Positions 27,084 to 36,139 of a stretch of DNA of 64,000 nucleotides are shown one piece after another. A model generated the notes under the pieces. That model was not told the origin of the DNA, made no database searches, and worked only from the letters and a program-made list of their open reading frames with translations. How positions within the stretch are numbered: the first letter of the stretch is position 1; each line of letters starts with the position of its first letter. The DNA lies in assembly GCA_016718805.1 (NCBI GenBank), contig JADKCP010000006.1, forward strand, positions 1-64,000, written 5' to 3'. Both the position numbers and the translations under genes were made by a program. This DNA comes from Bacteroidota bacterium (lineage in GTDB: Bacteria; Bacteroidota; Bacteroidia; UBA4408).

Positions 27084-28973
27084 ATGTGCGGAATCGTTGG
27101 TGCTTATAGCTTTAAAGAAACAGCCCCAAATAATGATCAATTTTTAACGGCAGTTCAAAGTTTAAGCAAGCGTGGACCTGATGGGCAAGGTGTATTTGCT
27201 CACAAGCAAGTAACCTTGGGACATACGCGACTTTCAATTATTGATACCAGCAACGATGGCGCTCAACCGTTTACCGATAATTCAGGACGTTTTACCATAA
27301 TTTTTAACGGGGAGTTTTTTAATTACCTCGAGCACCGAAAACTATTGCAAGAGAAAGGATTTAAGTTTCGCTCACAGAGCGATACAGAAGTTTTGTTACA
27401 ACTATATATAGAAGAAGGTCCTGAATGTCTTAAAAAGGTAAATGGATTTTTTGCACTAGCCATTTACGATAAAAATGAAAATACACTTTTTGTTGCACGC
27501 GATCGAATGGGTGTAAAGCCGCTTGTGTATTATTATGATGCTGAAAATTTTGTATTTGCTTCCGAATTAAAAGCATTGTTAAAGTTGAATATTCCAAAAG
27601 AAATTGATACAGTTTCGCTGCAACACTATTTGCATTTGAATTATATTCCTGCACCGCACAGTATATTTAAGAAAGTTAAAAAGTTAGCCCCCGGCACCTA
27701 TTTTTTTCTGAAACAAAATCAACTGCAAGAAAAAGTATACTATCACATTGAAGATAGATCATCCGGTCCTGCTCAGGTGAACGATTATGAAAAAGCAAAA
27801 CTAAAACTGGTTGAACTCATGGAAGAATCGGTGAGGCTGCGTATGATTTCGGATGTTCCTTTAGGTTGTTTCTTAAGTGGAGGTATAGATTCGTCGGTTA
27901 TTACAGCCCTTGCTGCGAAGCAAACCAAACACCTTTCAACTTTTTCAATTGGATTTAAAGATGAGCCTTTATTTGATGAAACATATTATGCACAGTTAGT
28001 TGCTAAAAAATATGCTACCAATCATACTGTATTTTCACTCAGCAATTCCGATTTATTTGAGCATTTGCAAGGTGCACTAAATTACCTCGACGAACCCTTT
28101 GCTGATTCGTCGGCATTAGCAGTTTACATACTAAGCAAAGAAACCCGCAAAAAAGTAACTGTTGCGCTTTCGGGAGATGGTGCGGATGAACTTTTTGCAG
28201 GTTATAATAAACATTATGCAGCTTATAATTCATCGCAACAAACTATTACAAATGCAGCATTGAAGCACAGTCAATGGCTTTGGAAAGCCTTGCCCAAATC
28301 GCGCAATTCGAAGTTGGGGAACCTTGCGCGAAAATTTGAAAAATACAGTGAAGGACTCAACTTAACTCCACCCGAACGTTATTGGCGTTGGGCAGGATTT
28401 ACGAGTGGGAACGAAAGTTTTAATTTACTGCACCCTTCTGTACAAAAGAGCTTTCCTTTAGAAGAAGCGGCGAAGCGAAAAATGCATGTGCTTCGACATG
28501 TTTCGAGCAACATGAATTCAATTTTATTAAGTGACATGGAATTAGTGCTTGTAAACGACATGCTTACAAAGGTTGATTTAATGAGCATGGCGAATAGTTT
28601 AGAAGTGCGTACACCCTTTTTAGATTACAATGTAGTTGATTTTGCTTTTAGCCTTCCCGAACAATTCAAAATTGATGAGAAGCAACGAAAAAAAATTGTG
28701 AAAGATGCTTTTCGCTCCCACTTACCGGAAGAATTGTATAGCCGCAATAAGCAAGGATTTGAAGTGCCTTTGTTAACTTGGTTTAGAACCGAATTAAAAA
28801 GTACAATTGATGAGTTATTGGATGTAAATTATTTAGAAGAACAAAAACTAATAAACCCGGCAGAAGTAAGTCGTTTGAAATTGAAATTAACTTCAAATGA
28901 TCCGGGAGACAGTGTGGCGCGCATTTGGGCGCTAATTGTGTTTCAAAACTGGTATAAAAATTTTGCAAAGTAA
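27084..28973 (+). CDS. asnB: Glutamine-hydrolysing asparagine synthetase
   Basis: A 629-residue two-domain enzyme. The N-terminal glutaminase starts with the nucleophile Cys2 (MCGIVGAY) and has RGPDGQG, GHTRLSIID and FNGEFFNY. The synthetase domain has the ATP-pyrophosphatase loop FLSGGIDSSV (about 262-271), LSGDGADELFAGY and KQGFEVPLLTWFR. It turns Asp, Gln and ATP into Asn. Its place before glycosyltransferase and polysaccharide-export genes is a pattern seen where AsnB homologues amidate sugar acids or peptides of surface glycans, so a glycan role is possible. Confidence 0.9.
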   Translation: MCGIVGAYSFKETAPNNDQFLTAVQSLSKRGPDGQGVFAHKQVTLGHTRLSIIDTSNDGAQPFTDNSGRFTIIFNGEFFNYLEHRKLLQEKGFKFRSQSDTEVLLQLYIEEGPECLKKVNGFFALAIYDKNENTLFVARDRMGVKPLVYYYDAENFVFASELKALLKLNIPKEIDTVSLQHYLHLNYIPAPHSIFKKVKKLAPGTYFFLKQNQLQEKVYYHIEDRSSGPAQVNDYEKAKLKLVELMEESVRLRMISDVPLGCFLSGGIDSSVITALAAKQTKHLSTFSIGFKDEPLFDETYYAQLVAKKYATNHTVFSLSNSDLFEHLQGALNYLDEPFADSSALAVYILSKETRKKVTVALSGDGADELFAGYNKHYAAYNSSQQTITNAALKHSQWLWKALPKSRNSKLGNLARKFEKYSEGLNLTPPERYWRWAGFTSGNESFNLLHPSVQKSFPLEEAAKRKMHVLRHVSSNMNSILLSDMELVLVNDMLTKVDLMSMANSLEVRTPFLDYNVVDFAFSLPEQFKIDEKQRKKIVKDAFRSHLPEELYSRNKQGFEVPLLTWFRTELKSTIDELLDVNYLEEQKLINPAEVSRLKLKLTSNDPGDSVARIWALIVFQNWYKNFAK

Positions 28974-28982
28974 ACCTATCAA

Positions 28983-30179
28983 ATGCCTCGAATATTAAGA
29001 ATTACCAATCGTTTCAACTTGGGAGGACCAACCTACAATGTGGCCTATTTGAGTAAATACCTGGCACCCGAATTTGAAACCTTATTGGTTGGAGGAACCA
29101 AAGACGAAAGCGAAGAAGGATCGGAATACATTGTCGAAAATCTTGGTTTAAAACCAATGATACTTCCTGAAATGCGTCGTGAAATTAATTTGTTAAACGA
29201 TTATAGAGCCTATAAAAAACTGAAACAAATTATCCACGAATTTAAACCCGATATTGTACATACACATGCTGCAAAAGCCGGTGCCTTGGGACGTTTGGCA
29301 GCTATATCTTGTGGAGTTCCGGTAATTTACCATACCTTTCATGGACATATTTTTAATTCGTTTTATTTTGGAAAATTAAAGACCGCTTTTTATAAAATAG
29401 TAGAACAATATTTAGCAAAAAAAAGCAGTAAAGTAATTGCTATCAGTCAAAAGCAAGCAAATGAACTGGTTGATCAACATCAAATTTTTACAGCCGATAA
29501 ACTATTAATTATTCCATTAGGATTTGATTTACAAAAGTTTCAGGATAATCAAGTTGAAAAAAGAAACAGTTTTAGAAAGCGCTACGGAATTAAAGAGGAC
29601 GAATTAGTAATTTCAATTATTGGGCGTTTGGTGATGATTAAAAACCATGGATTGTTTTTGGAAGCTATTCATCATATTCGGCAACATACTTCTAAAAAAA
29701 TTCGTGTTTTAATTGTAGGCGATGGAGCTGAACGAAAATCGATTGAAGAAAAAGCAAAACACTTGCAGCTTGAATTTAGCGATGGAGACGCGAAGGAATT
29801 TAAACTCATCACCTTTACTTCATGGTTAAAAGATATTGATGTGGTTTGTGCCGGTTCCGACATCATAGCGCTTACCAGTTTTGATGAGGGAACCCCGGTT
29901 AGCTTAATTGAAGCACAGGCAGCCAATAAACCAATCGTTTCTACCAATGTTGGAGGCATTGAAAATGTTGTTATTCCAGGTCAAACGGCATTATTAAGTA
30001 AAAACAATGAAATGTTACCCTATGCCGAAAATTTACTTAGGGTGGTCAACGACGATGCTTTACGAGCATCGATGGCTGAAAAAGGCTGGGAACATGTTAA
30101 AAATAAATTCCATTTTACCCGATTGGTGAACGATATGCGAACCAGTTACCTTCAATCTCTGTCAGACTATCGGATTTAG
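28983..30179 (+). CDS. Family 4 glycosyltransferase
   Basis: A 398-residue GT-B enzyme. The acceptor half has RFNLGGPTYNVAYLSKYL (about 10-27) and DIVHTHAAKAGALGRLAA; the donor half has SIIGRLVMIKNHGLFLEAI (about 200), VGDGAERKSIE and the EGTPVSLIEAQA signature (about 299-310) with the retaining-enzyme Glu residues. It begins 9 bp after asnB and so is likely in the same operon. The sugar is unknown; a role in exopolysaccharide repeat-unit assembly is inferred from neighbours. Confidence 0.88.
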   Translation: MPRILRITNRFNLGGPTYNVAYLSKYLAPEFETLLVGGTKDESEEGSEYIVENLGLKPMILPEMRREINLLNDYRAYKKLKQIIHEFKPDIVHTHAAKAGALGRLAAISCGVPVIYHTFHGHIFNSFYFGKLKTAFYKIVEQYLAKKSSKVIAISQKQANELVDQHQIFTADKLLIIPLGFDLQKFQDNQVEKRNSFRKRYGIKEDELVISIIGRLVMIKNHGLFLEAIHHIRQHTSKKIRVLIVGDGAERKSIEEKAKHLQLEFSDGDAKEFKLITFTSWLKDIDVVCAGSDIIALTSFDEGTPVSLIEAQAANKPIVSTNVGGIENVVIPGQTALLSKNNEMLPYAENLLRVVNDDALRASMAEKGWEHVKNKFHFTRLVNDMRTSYLQSLSDYRI

Positions 30180-30222
30180 CCTTTCATTTAACTAAAAATT
30201 AAGGGGTTTAATTATATTTTGA

Positions 30223-30230
30223 TAATTTTG
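30223..30230 (+). promoter_or_regulatory. Candidate Bacteroidota -7 promoter element
   Basis: TAATTTTG matches the Bacteroidota -7 consensus TAnnTTTG and lies 22 bp before the start of the Wza-like gene, in a 73-bp gap. A -33 TTTG box at proper spacing is only weakly matched, so this is tentative. Confidence 0.35.
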
Positions 30231-30252
30231 CGCCCGTTAATTCAAGTAGAAA

Positions 30253-31014
30253 ATGAAAAAAGGATTGTTTGCTGTTGTTATTCTGTTAGTTACACTTTCA
30301 TCGTGCCGGTCGTTGCGCCCTAATATTATGATGAAAACGCCGAAGGATTATAAGTTTGATGTCCCTCAAGATTCGATTTCGCCCGAATACCGGATTCAAC
30401 CCAATGACAATTTTGACTTTAGGATATTTACGAATGATGGTTTTAAGCTGATCGATTTAACCTCTTTAAATATTGCTAGTAATTCGGTAAACATTAATCA
30501 ATCACTCGATTATGTTGTTGAATTTGACGGTAAAGTGAAATTGCCCATGTTGGGACGTATTCAGGTAGCTGGTTTAACCTTGCGACAAGCAGAATTTATG
30601 TTGGAAGAAAAATATGCCGATTACTACGTTAAACCTTTCATAATATTAAAAATCACCAATAAAAAAGTGTTTGTTTTTACAGGAAATTCAGATAAAGCAA
30701 ATATTGTAATCTTGGCAAACGACGAAACCAATGTGTTGCAGGCTTTGGCCTCGGCAGGTGGAATTACCAATGATGGAAAGGCCTATAAAATTAAATTGCT
30801 TCGTGGTGAATTAAAAAACCCACAAGTATTTTTATTTGATTTAAGCACCATCGAAGGAATTAAAAAAGCCGGTATGACACTTCAATCAAATGACATTATT
30901 TATGTTGAACCTGTACCACGCATTGGAAAAAGCCTAGTTGCCGAAATAGCTCCTTATGTGAGTTTACTCTCAAGCATACTAATTATCATTACTTTTTCTA
31001 GAACGTTCCAGTGA
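30253..31014 (+). CDS. Wza-type polysaccharide export lipoprotein
   Basis: A 253-residue outer-membrane exporter. The signal peptide ends in a lipobox-like LSSC (about 15-18). The polysaccharide export domain has DYVVEFDGKVKLPMLGRIQV (about 94-113), LTLRQAEFMLEEKYADYY, then a SLBB-like domain with VLQALASAGGITNDG (about 163) and DIIYVEPVP. A C-terminal hydrophobic helix (PYVSLLSSILIIITF) is present, as in Wza homologues of Bacteroidota. Its stop overlaps the GTG start of the autokinase by 4 bp (translational coupling). Confidence 0.9.
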   Translation: MKKGLFAVVILLVTLSSCRSLRPNIMMKTPKDYKFDVPQDSISPEYRIQPNDNFDFRIFTNDGFKLIDLTSLNIASNSVNINQSLDYVVEFDGKVKLPMLGRIQVAGLTLRQAEFMLEEKYADYYVKPFIILKITNKKVFVFTGNSDKANIVILANDETNVLQALASAGGITNDGKAYKIKLLRGELKNPQVFLFDLSTIEGIKKAGMTLQSNDIIYVEPVPRIGKSLVAEIAPYVSLLSSILIIITFSRTFQ

Positions 31015-33431
31015 TAAAGAAAAACTCAACCATACAGGAAGAATTTGACCTGAGTTTATTTCTTTTTATTACGAAAAGAAGTTTATCGTGGGCGCTGGTA
31101 TTTTTTATCATTGCGCTTATTTCAGCGTATTTGTTTGTGCGGTATTCAACTGAGGAATATCAAACTTCAGCCGTTATTCAGATAAATCAGGAAAATACTG
31201 CCAGTACTATTTTAAACGTATCAAACCCGCTTGAGCCGCAGGAAAAAATTGACAGTAAAATAGAATTATTACGCTCTAAAGTTTTTCTAAATAGAGCACT
31301 TGCAAAATTACCACTTCAAATTTCGTATTACAATAAAGGAACTTTTAAAACCTACGAGAACTATGTTTCAAGCGGCTACGTAATTGAAGTATATGTAAAA
31401 GACGATGCTGTTTATGGAAGGCCTTTCTTTATCGATTTTATTTCTTACTCGGAGGTTGAAATCTCTTTTTTAGCCCCGGCTACCGGAGAAAAAGTAACTC
31501 AAAATTACAAAACCAATGTGTGGAACAAATTGCCCGAAGTTGATTTTAGAGTAAAAATTATCGACTTTAAAAAAGTTGTTTCAAATAAAAATATCGTTAA
31601 CAAAGTGATTCAATACTTTGTTATTAATAATCCCGAAAATATATCTGCTGTTTACAGTCCTAATTTACATATTAAATTACTCAGTGCTGATGCTAACACT
31701 ATTCGAATTACAGTAAAAGACAACAATCCACGTAAGTGTAGCGATATTGCCAATACCATTGCTGCTGAATTTATTACCTACGATGTGGAGCGAAAAGCTC
31801 AAAGTTCTACCAAAATCCTTGGTTTTATCGACAAGCAACTCGACGCTGTATATCAACAACTGAGCACAACCGAAAATAAAATTCAGGAATTCAGACTGGA
31901 AAATAAATTATCGGATCCTGAGCGTTTTTCGCAGACTTACATTAAACAAATGAGTGATTTTGAAATTGAAACACTCAACTTAAATTTAGACAAGGCAGTA
32001 ATTGATGAGGTTGCAAAAGCGCTTTCGCGAGACAAAGATCCCGATGTATATCATTTATTGGCCATACTCGCCGGAACGCCTTATGCCAATACATTTGCAT
32101 ACTTAATTAAACCACTCGAAGATTTATTGTCGAAGCGTGAACTCACTTTGTACGACGCAACTAATAGCAATAATCAAATAAAAATTATTGACGATCAAAT
32201 TGAAGAAAAGCGTAAACAATTGTACAATGGTATTAGAACCATTCAAGAAAAGTTAGATTTTAAACAACAAAATTTAAAATACAGAATTGATGAATCGGAA
32301 AAGAAATTTTCATCCTTACCACCTAAAGAGGTGGAGTACGCCCGTTTAACTCGCTTGTATTCCATCAACGAAAAGTTTTATACGCTTTTATTGGATAAGA
32401 AAGCAGAATATTCAATTTCGAATGCGGGTTATGTTTCACAAAACGTAATTTTAGAAAATTCAGATGTTCCCTCCTTTCCTGTTTTTCCGAACAACAACAT
32501 GATATTGGGAATAGCCTTTGTATTGGCAACTTTGGTATCGCTTAGTTTAATTGTGATTCGTTATATTTTACATAACAATGTTACTTCTACCGCCGATATC
32601 ATGAAATATACGGATGCGGCTATCTTGGGATTGATTCCTAAATACAAAAAAGAGGTTCCTATTTCACAGTTGTTGGTTGATCAAAATCCAAAATCAAGTA
32701 TTGCCGAAGCCTTTAGATCGGTGCGTACCAATATGCAATTTATTTCAGATTCACTTGGTCCGAAAGTTATTTCAGTAACCTCCTCGATTTCCGGTGAAGG
32801 AAAAACCTTTGTATCTATTAACCTAGGAGGTATTATTGCTTACGCTGGTAAAAAGGTAATTATTATTGACCTTGACATGCGTAAACCTAAAATCCACATC
32901 GGATTTAATACTTCCAACGACAAGGGAATGAGTACTGTATTAATTGGTAAAACTTCAATTGCAGAGTGTATTCAACACAGTTCTCTTAAAAATCTTGATT
33001 TCATTACAGCAGGACCAATTCCTCCTAATCCTTCGGAGTTAATTCTCACCAAACGAATGGAGGAAGTAATTGATGAATTAAAAAAAACCTACGATGCTGT
33101 TATTATCGATAATCCTCCTGTGGGAATTGTTTCGGATGGTTTAAATAATCTGAAGCGGGCCGACTATCCTATTTTTATTTTCCGATCTAATTATTCAAAA
33201 CGCTTTTTCTTTGAGAATGTTAATAATATTGTAAAGGAACATAATATCAAGAACCTGTCTATTATACTCAACGGTGTGGATTCAATACACCCGGGCTATG
33301 GGTATGGGTATGGATATGGATATGGTTACGGTTATGGGTATTACGATGATGACTCAAGGAACAAACCAAAACCTTGGTATAAAAAAATATTTAAACGTAA
33401 AACAAACGCAGCGTATGGCTATCGCTATTGA
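31011..33431 (+). CDS. Wzc-type polysaccharide co-polymerase and tyrosine autokinase
   Basis: An 806-residue inner-membrane protein with GTG start coupled to the export gene. It has a first membrane helix (about 28-48), a Wzz-type periplasmic domain, coiled coils, a GNVR-like segment before a second helix (MILGIAFVLATLVSLSLIVI, about 495-515), then a BY-kinase domain: Walker A SGEGKTF (about 595), Walker A' IIIDLDMRKPK, Walker B VIIDNPPVG. The C-terminal tail has eight Gly-Tyr units followed by more Tyr residues, the autophosphorylation cluster that tunes polymer length. The phosphatase at 26536 is the likely partner. Confidence 0.93.
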   Translation: MIKKNSTIQEEFDLSLFLFITKRSLSWALVFFIIALISAYLFVRYSTEEYQTSAVIQINQENTASTILNVSNPLEPQEKIDSKIELLRSKVFLNRALAKLPLQISYYNKGTFKTYENYVSSGYVIEVYVKDDAVYGRPFFIDFISYSEVEISFLAPATGEKVTQNYKTNVWNKLPEVDFRVKIIDFKKVVSNKNIVNKVIQYFVINNPENISAVYSPNLHIKLLSADANTIRITVKDNNPRKCSDIANTIAAEFITYDVERKAQSSTKILGFIDKQLDAVYQQLSTTENKIQEFRLENKLSDPERFSQTYIKQMSDFEIETLNLNLDKAVIDEVAKALSRDKDPDVYHLLAILAGTPYANTFAYLIKPLEDLLSKRELTLYDATNSNNQIKIIDDQIEEKRKQLYNGIRTIQEKLDFKQQNLKYRIDESEKKFSSLPPKEVEYARLTRLYSINEKFYTLLLDKKAEYSISNAGYVSQNVILENSDVPSFPVFPNNNMILGIAFVLATLVSLSLIVIRYILHNNVTSTADIMKYTDAAILGLIPKYKKEVPISQLLVDQNPKSSIAEAFRSVRTNMQFISDSLGPKVISVTSSISGEGKTFVSINLGGIIAYAGKKVIIIDLDMRKPKIHIGFNTSNDKGMSTVLIGKTSIAECIQHSSLKNLDFITAGPIPPNPSELILTKRMEEVIDELKKTYDAVIIDNPPVGIVSDGLNNLKRADYPIFIFRSNYSKRFFFENVNNIVKEHNIKNLSIILNGVDSIHPGYGYGYGYGYGYGYGYYDDDSRNKPKPWYKKIFKRKTNAAYGYRY
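33294..33341 (+). repeat. Hexanucleotide GGNTAY repeat encoding (Gly-Tyr)8
   Basis: Eight tandem 6-bp units with varied third positions (GGC TAT, GGG TAT, GGA TAT, GGT TAC and so on) lie in the autokinase tail. The synonymous variation shows the repeat is old and held at protein level. Copy number could still change by slippage without a frame change. Confidence 0.85.
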
Positions 33432-33960
33432 AACCGGTATTGCCGATTTATTGGTAATTCAACCCAATGTGTTTGAAGATGAACGTGGCTATTTTTACGA
33501 AAGCTACAATGAAGATGCGTATGCTAAATTGGGGATAAATTTACCTTTTGTACAAGACAATCAGTCCTTGTCGCAAAAAGGAGTTCTACGTGGATTGCAT
33601 TTTCAAAATCCACCGCATGCACAAGGCAAATTGGTGCGCGTTATTAAAGGAGCAGTGTTGGATGTGGTAGTTGATATACGTAAAGACTCCGCTACTTATG
33701 GAAAACATTTCGCCAAAGAATTGAACGAAAAAAATAAAACATGTTTATATGTTCCACCAGGGTTTGCTCATGGATTTTTGACTCTTGAAAACGATACCAT
33801 ATTTTATTATAAATGCACCCGTTATTATAACAAGGCTTCAGAAGGAGCAATTTTATGGAATGACAAGGGATTGGGAATTAACTGGGGTATTACCGATCCT
33901 GTTTTATCTGAAAAAGATCGGGCAGGTCAACCTTTTTCTGAATTTAAAAGTTTGTTTTAA
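33415..33960 (+). CDS. rfbC: dTDP-4-dehydrorhamnose 3,5-epimerase
   Basis: A 181-residue cupin of the dTDP-L-rhamnose pathway. I choose the ATG at 33415 (MAIAIETG), which overlaps the autokinase end by 17 bp; the longer open frame runs through the Gly-Tyr repeat out of frame. Motifs: FEDERGYFYESYNE (about 20-33), DNQSLSQKGVLRGLHFQNPPHAQ with the catalytic His (about 62), GAVLDVVVDIRKDSATYGK and VPPGFAHGFLTLE. The other rfb genes are not in the window. Confidence 0.93.
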   Translation: MAIAIETGIADLLVIQPNVFEDERGYFYESYNEDAYAKLGINLPFVQDNQSLSQKGVLRGLHFQNPPHAQGKLVRVIKGAVLDVVVDIRKDSATYGKHFAKELNEKNKTCLYVPPGFAHGFLTLENDTIFYYKCTRYYNKASEGAILWNDKGLGINWGITDPVLSEKDRAGQPFSEFKSLF

Positions 33961-33991
33961 TGGTTGAAACTAATTATTTTCAAACCTGATT

Positions 33992-35071
33992 ATGCTACTA
34001 TCAACATCTACTACGACATTATATATTCTCTTTTTTTGTGTTTCGCTTGTATTCTCTATTTTGATAAACAGGCTCTTTCTTAAATTCTCAAAAAATTTAG
34101 GGATGCGCCATGTTGACGAAAGCATGGTACGTTTGGAAACAAAATCTAAACCTGCGTTTGGAGGAATTTCTTTTTACATCATTTTTTTACTTTCAATTTC
34201 AATTTATTCTATTTTTTCAGAAGATAAAACCATTTTTCATAAACAGCAATTTTTAGGAATTTTACTTGCTTCCTCTCTTGGATTTATTGTTGGATTGGCG
34301 GATGATGCCTACAATACTCGTCCGTATTTAAAATTCTCTGCTCAGCTTATTTGTGCACTTATATTAATTTTTAGTGGAACTTATATTACTTTGTTCGACA
34401 ATGTGTATTTGAATTATGCACTCACTATTTTATGGGTAGTTGGAATAATGAATTCAATTAACATGCTCGACAACATGGATGCGATTACTTCACTCGTGTC
34501 GGTTTTCATTATTATTTCGGCCTTATTTGTTGCCTACTTTATTGGAAAAGTTGATTCAGTTAATTTTATGATTTTAATTGGAGTACTTTCATCAATTCTT
34601 GGATTTTTATTTTACAATTGGCATCCTTCAAAAATATACATGGGCGACACAGGTAGTCAATTTTTAGGCGCATTATTGGCTGCCGTTGGAATTACCTATT
34701 TTTGGAATACACCGTTTAATCCAGGATTACTATCACCAAGTAAACAATTATTATTAACAGCCATAATTTTTATTATTCCTATTGTTGATACAACTACGGT
34801 AGTAATTAATCGCCTGGCAAAAGGGAAGTCACCATTTGTAGGTGGACGTGATCACACTACTCACCATCTCTCCTATCTTGGATTAAGCGATCGCAAAGTT
34901 GCTCTGTTGTTAGGAAGTATCGCATTTATTTCATTTTTAATTTGTATCTACATTGTTACTTCAAACAACTGGACCAGTTTAAGTGTTATAATTTTTGGTG
35001 CCTATTTTTTAACCATATTTGGATTGCTGTATAGCACTACCTTAAAAAACAAACCTGAACAAAAGAGCTAA
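33992..35071 (+). CDS. WecA/MraY-family undecaprenyl-phosphate sugar-1-phosphate transferase
   Basis: A 359-residue protein with about ten membrane helices. Family motifs are clear: GLADDAYNTRP (about 107, Asp pair for Mg), NMLDNMDAITS (about 157), KIYMGDTGSQFLG (about 212) and the His-rich cytoplasmic loop GRDHTTHHLSYLG (about 286). It would start lipid-linked glycan synthesis on undecaprenyl phosphate. Its place after wza/wzc/rfbC suggests it is the initiating enzyme of this exopolysaccharide. Confidence 0.9.
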   Translation: MLLSTSTTTLYILFFCVSLVFSILINRLFLKFSKNLGMRHVDESMVRLETKSKPAFGGISFYIIFLLSISIYSIFSEDKTIFHKQQFLGILLASSLGFIVGLADDAYNTRPYLKFSAQLICALILIFSGTYITLFDNVYLNYALTILWVVGIMNSINMLDNMDAITSLVSVFIIISALFVAYFIGKVDSVNFMILIGVLSSILGFLFYNWHPSKIYMGDTGSQFLGALLAAVGITYFWNTPFNPGLLSPSKQLLLTAIIFIIPIVDTTTVVINRLAKGKSPFVGGRDHTTHHLSYLGLSDRKVALLLGSIAFISFLICIYIVTSNNWTSLSVIIFGAYFLTIFGLLYSTTLKNKPEQKS

Positions 35072-35100
35072 ATCCATTCTTTTGAGGTTTCTTATTCAAC

Positions 35101-36132
35101 ATGAAAAAGCATCTGATATCTACCGTTTCTTTACTTGTTCTTATTTTGCTGCTGATGCTGTTTACCTTTGCCAAGAAATTAAGCAGCGATGAATCTTTTA
35201 ATGACGAATTTCGAAATGGGTATAAAGTTTTTGCTTTAAACATTCCCTTAAATTTATCCTTTGCCGGCGAAAAAGTTCCAATGAATAATTTTGATGTACG
35301 CGAAAGTTTGGATCGTGAATTATTGGTTAGTACCTATTTTCAATCGCAAAGTTTACTCGTGCATAAACGTGCCAATCGTTGGTTTCCGGTAATTGAACCC
35401 ATCTTAAAAAAATACAATGTACCCAACGATTTTAAATATTTGGCAGTTATTGAAAGTAATTTAACAAACGTAATTTCTCCTGCCGGTGCTACCGGTTATT
35501 GGCAGCTAATGGAAGCTGCTGCTAAAAAATACAATCTCGAAATAAACGAACAAGTTGACGAGCGCTACAATGTTGAAAAATCTACCGAGGCTGCTTGCTT
35601 GTATTTATTGGAAGCATACAAAACTTTAGGTAACTGGACATTGGCCGCTGCATCCTACAACATGGGTATTGAAGGAATCAGTAAACAAATGGAAATTCAA
35701 AAACAAAACAATTACTACAACTTATTATTAAATCAGGAAACAGCGCGTTATATTTTTCGAATACTTGCAGCAAAAGAAATTTTGGAGCATCCAAAAAACT
35801 ATGGCTATAATGTGCGTAAAAAAGATGTGTATGCCTACATCCCTACTCAGCGTTTATCAGTTGATACAAGTATCAGCAACCTAGCTGATTTTGCCATTTC
35901 ACAAGAATCGAATTACAAAATTTTGAAAATTTTTAACCCTTGGTTGCGTAAAAATTATTTACAAAATACAAGTCATAAACACTATGTGGTGTTGCTCCCT
36001 AAAAAAGGATATACCGATTACGATTATATTGAAAAACATTTCTCAAACGACAATATTTACTCATCCGAAGATTCTCTTCGATTTTATATAACCGAGTCAG
36101 CGCCTGCAGATTCGGCTAGCTCAACCAACTAA
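35101..36132 (+). CDS. Membrane-bound lytic transglycosylase (SLT/GH23)
   Basis: A 343-residue protein with an N-terminal hydrophobic anchor or signal (TVSLLVLILLLMLFTFA). The SLT domain (about 105-235) has the catalytic Glu in LAVIESNLTN, then SPAGATGYWQLMEAAAKKY and AAASYNMGIEGISKQM. It cleaves peptidoglycan strands with anhydro-muramyl products. No LysM repeat is clear in the C-terminal third. It lies 8 bp before the uvrA start. Confidence 0.9.
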   Translation: MKKHLISTVSLLVLILLLMLFTFAKKLSSDESFNDEFRNGYKVFALNIPLNLSFAGEKVPMNNFDVRESLDRELLVSTYFQSQSLLVHKRANRWFPVIEPILKKYNVPNDFKYLAVIESNLTNVISPAGATGYWQLMEAAAKKYNLEINEQVDERYNVEKSTEAACLYLLEAYKTLGNWTLAAASYNMGIEGISKQMEIQKQNNYYNLLLNQETARYIFRILAAKEILEHPKNYGYNVRKKDVYAYIPTQRLSVDTSISNLADFAISQESNYKILKIFNPWLRKNYLQNTSHKHYVVLLPKKGYTDYDYIEKHFSNDNIYSSEDSLRFYITESAPADSASSTN

Positions 36133-36139
36133 TTTCTAC

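Noticed and set aside
33274..33414. A longer N-terminus for the RfbC epimerase
   Set aside because: It would translate the Gly-Tyr-encoding repeat out of frame (Met/Gly-rich) and overlap the autokinase heavily; the ATG at 33415 gives the standard length.
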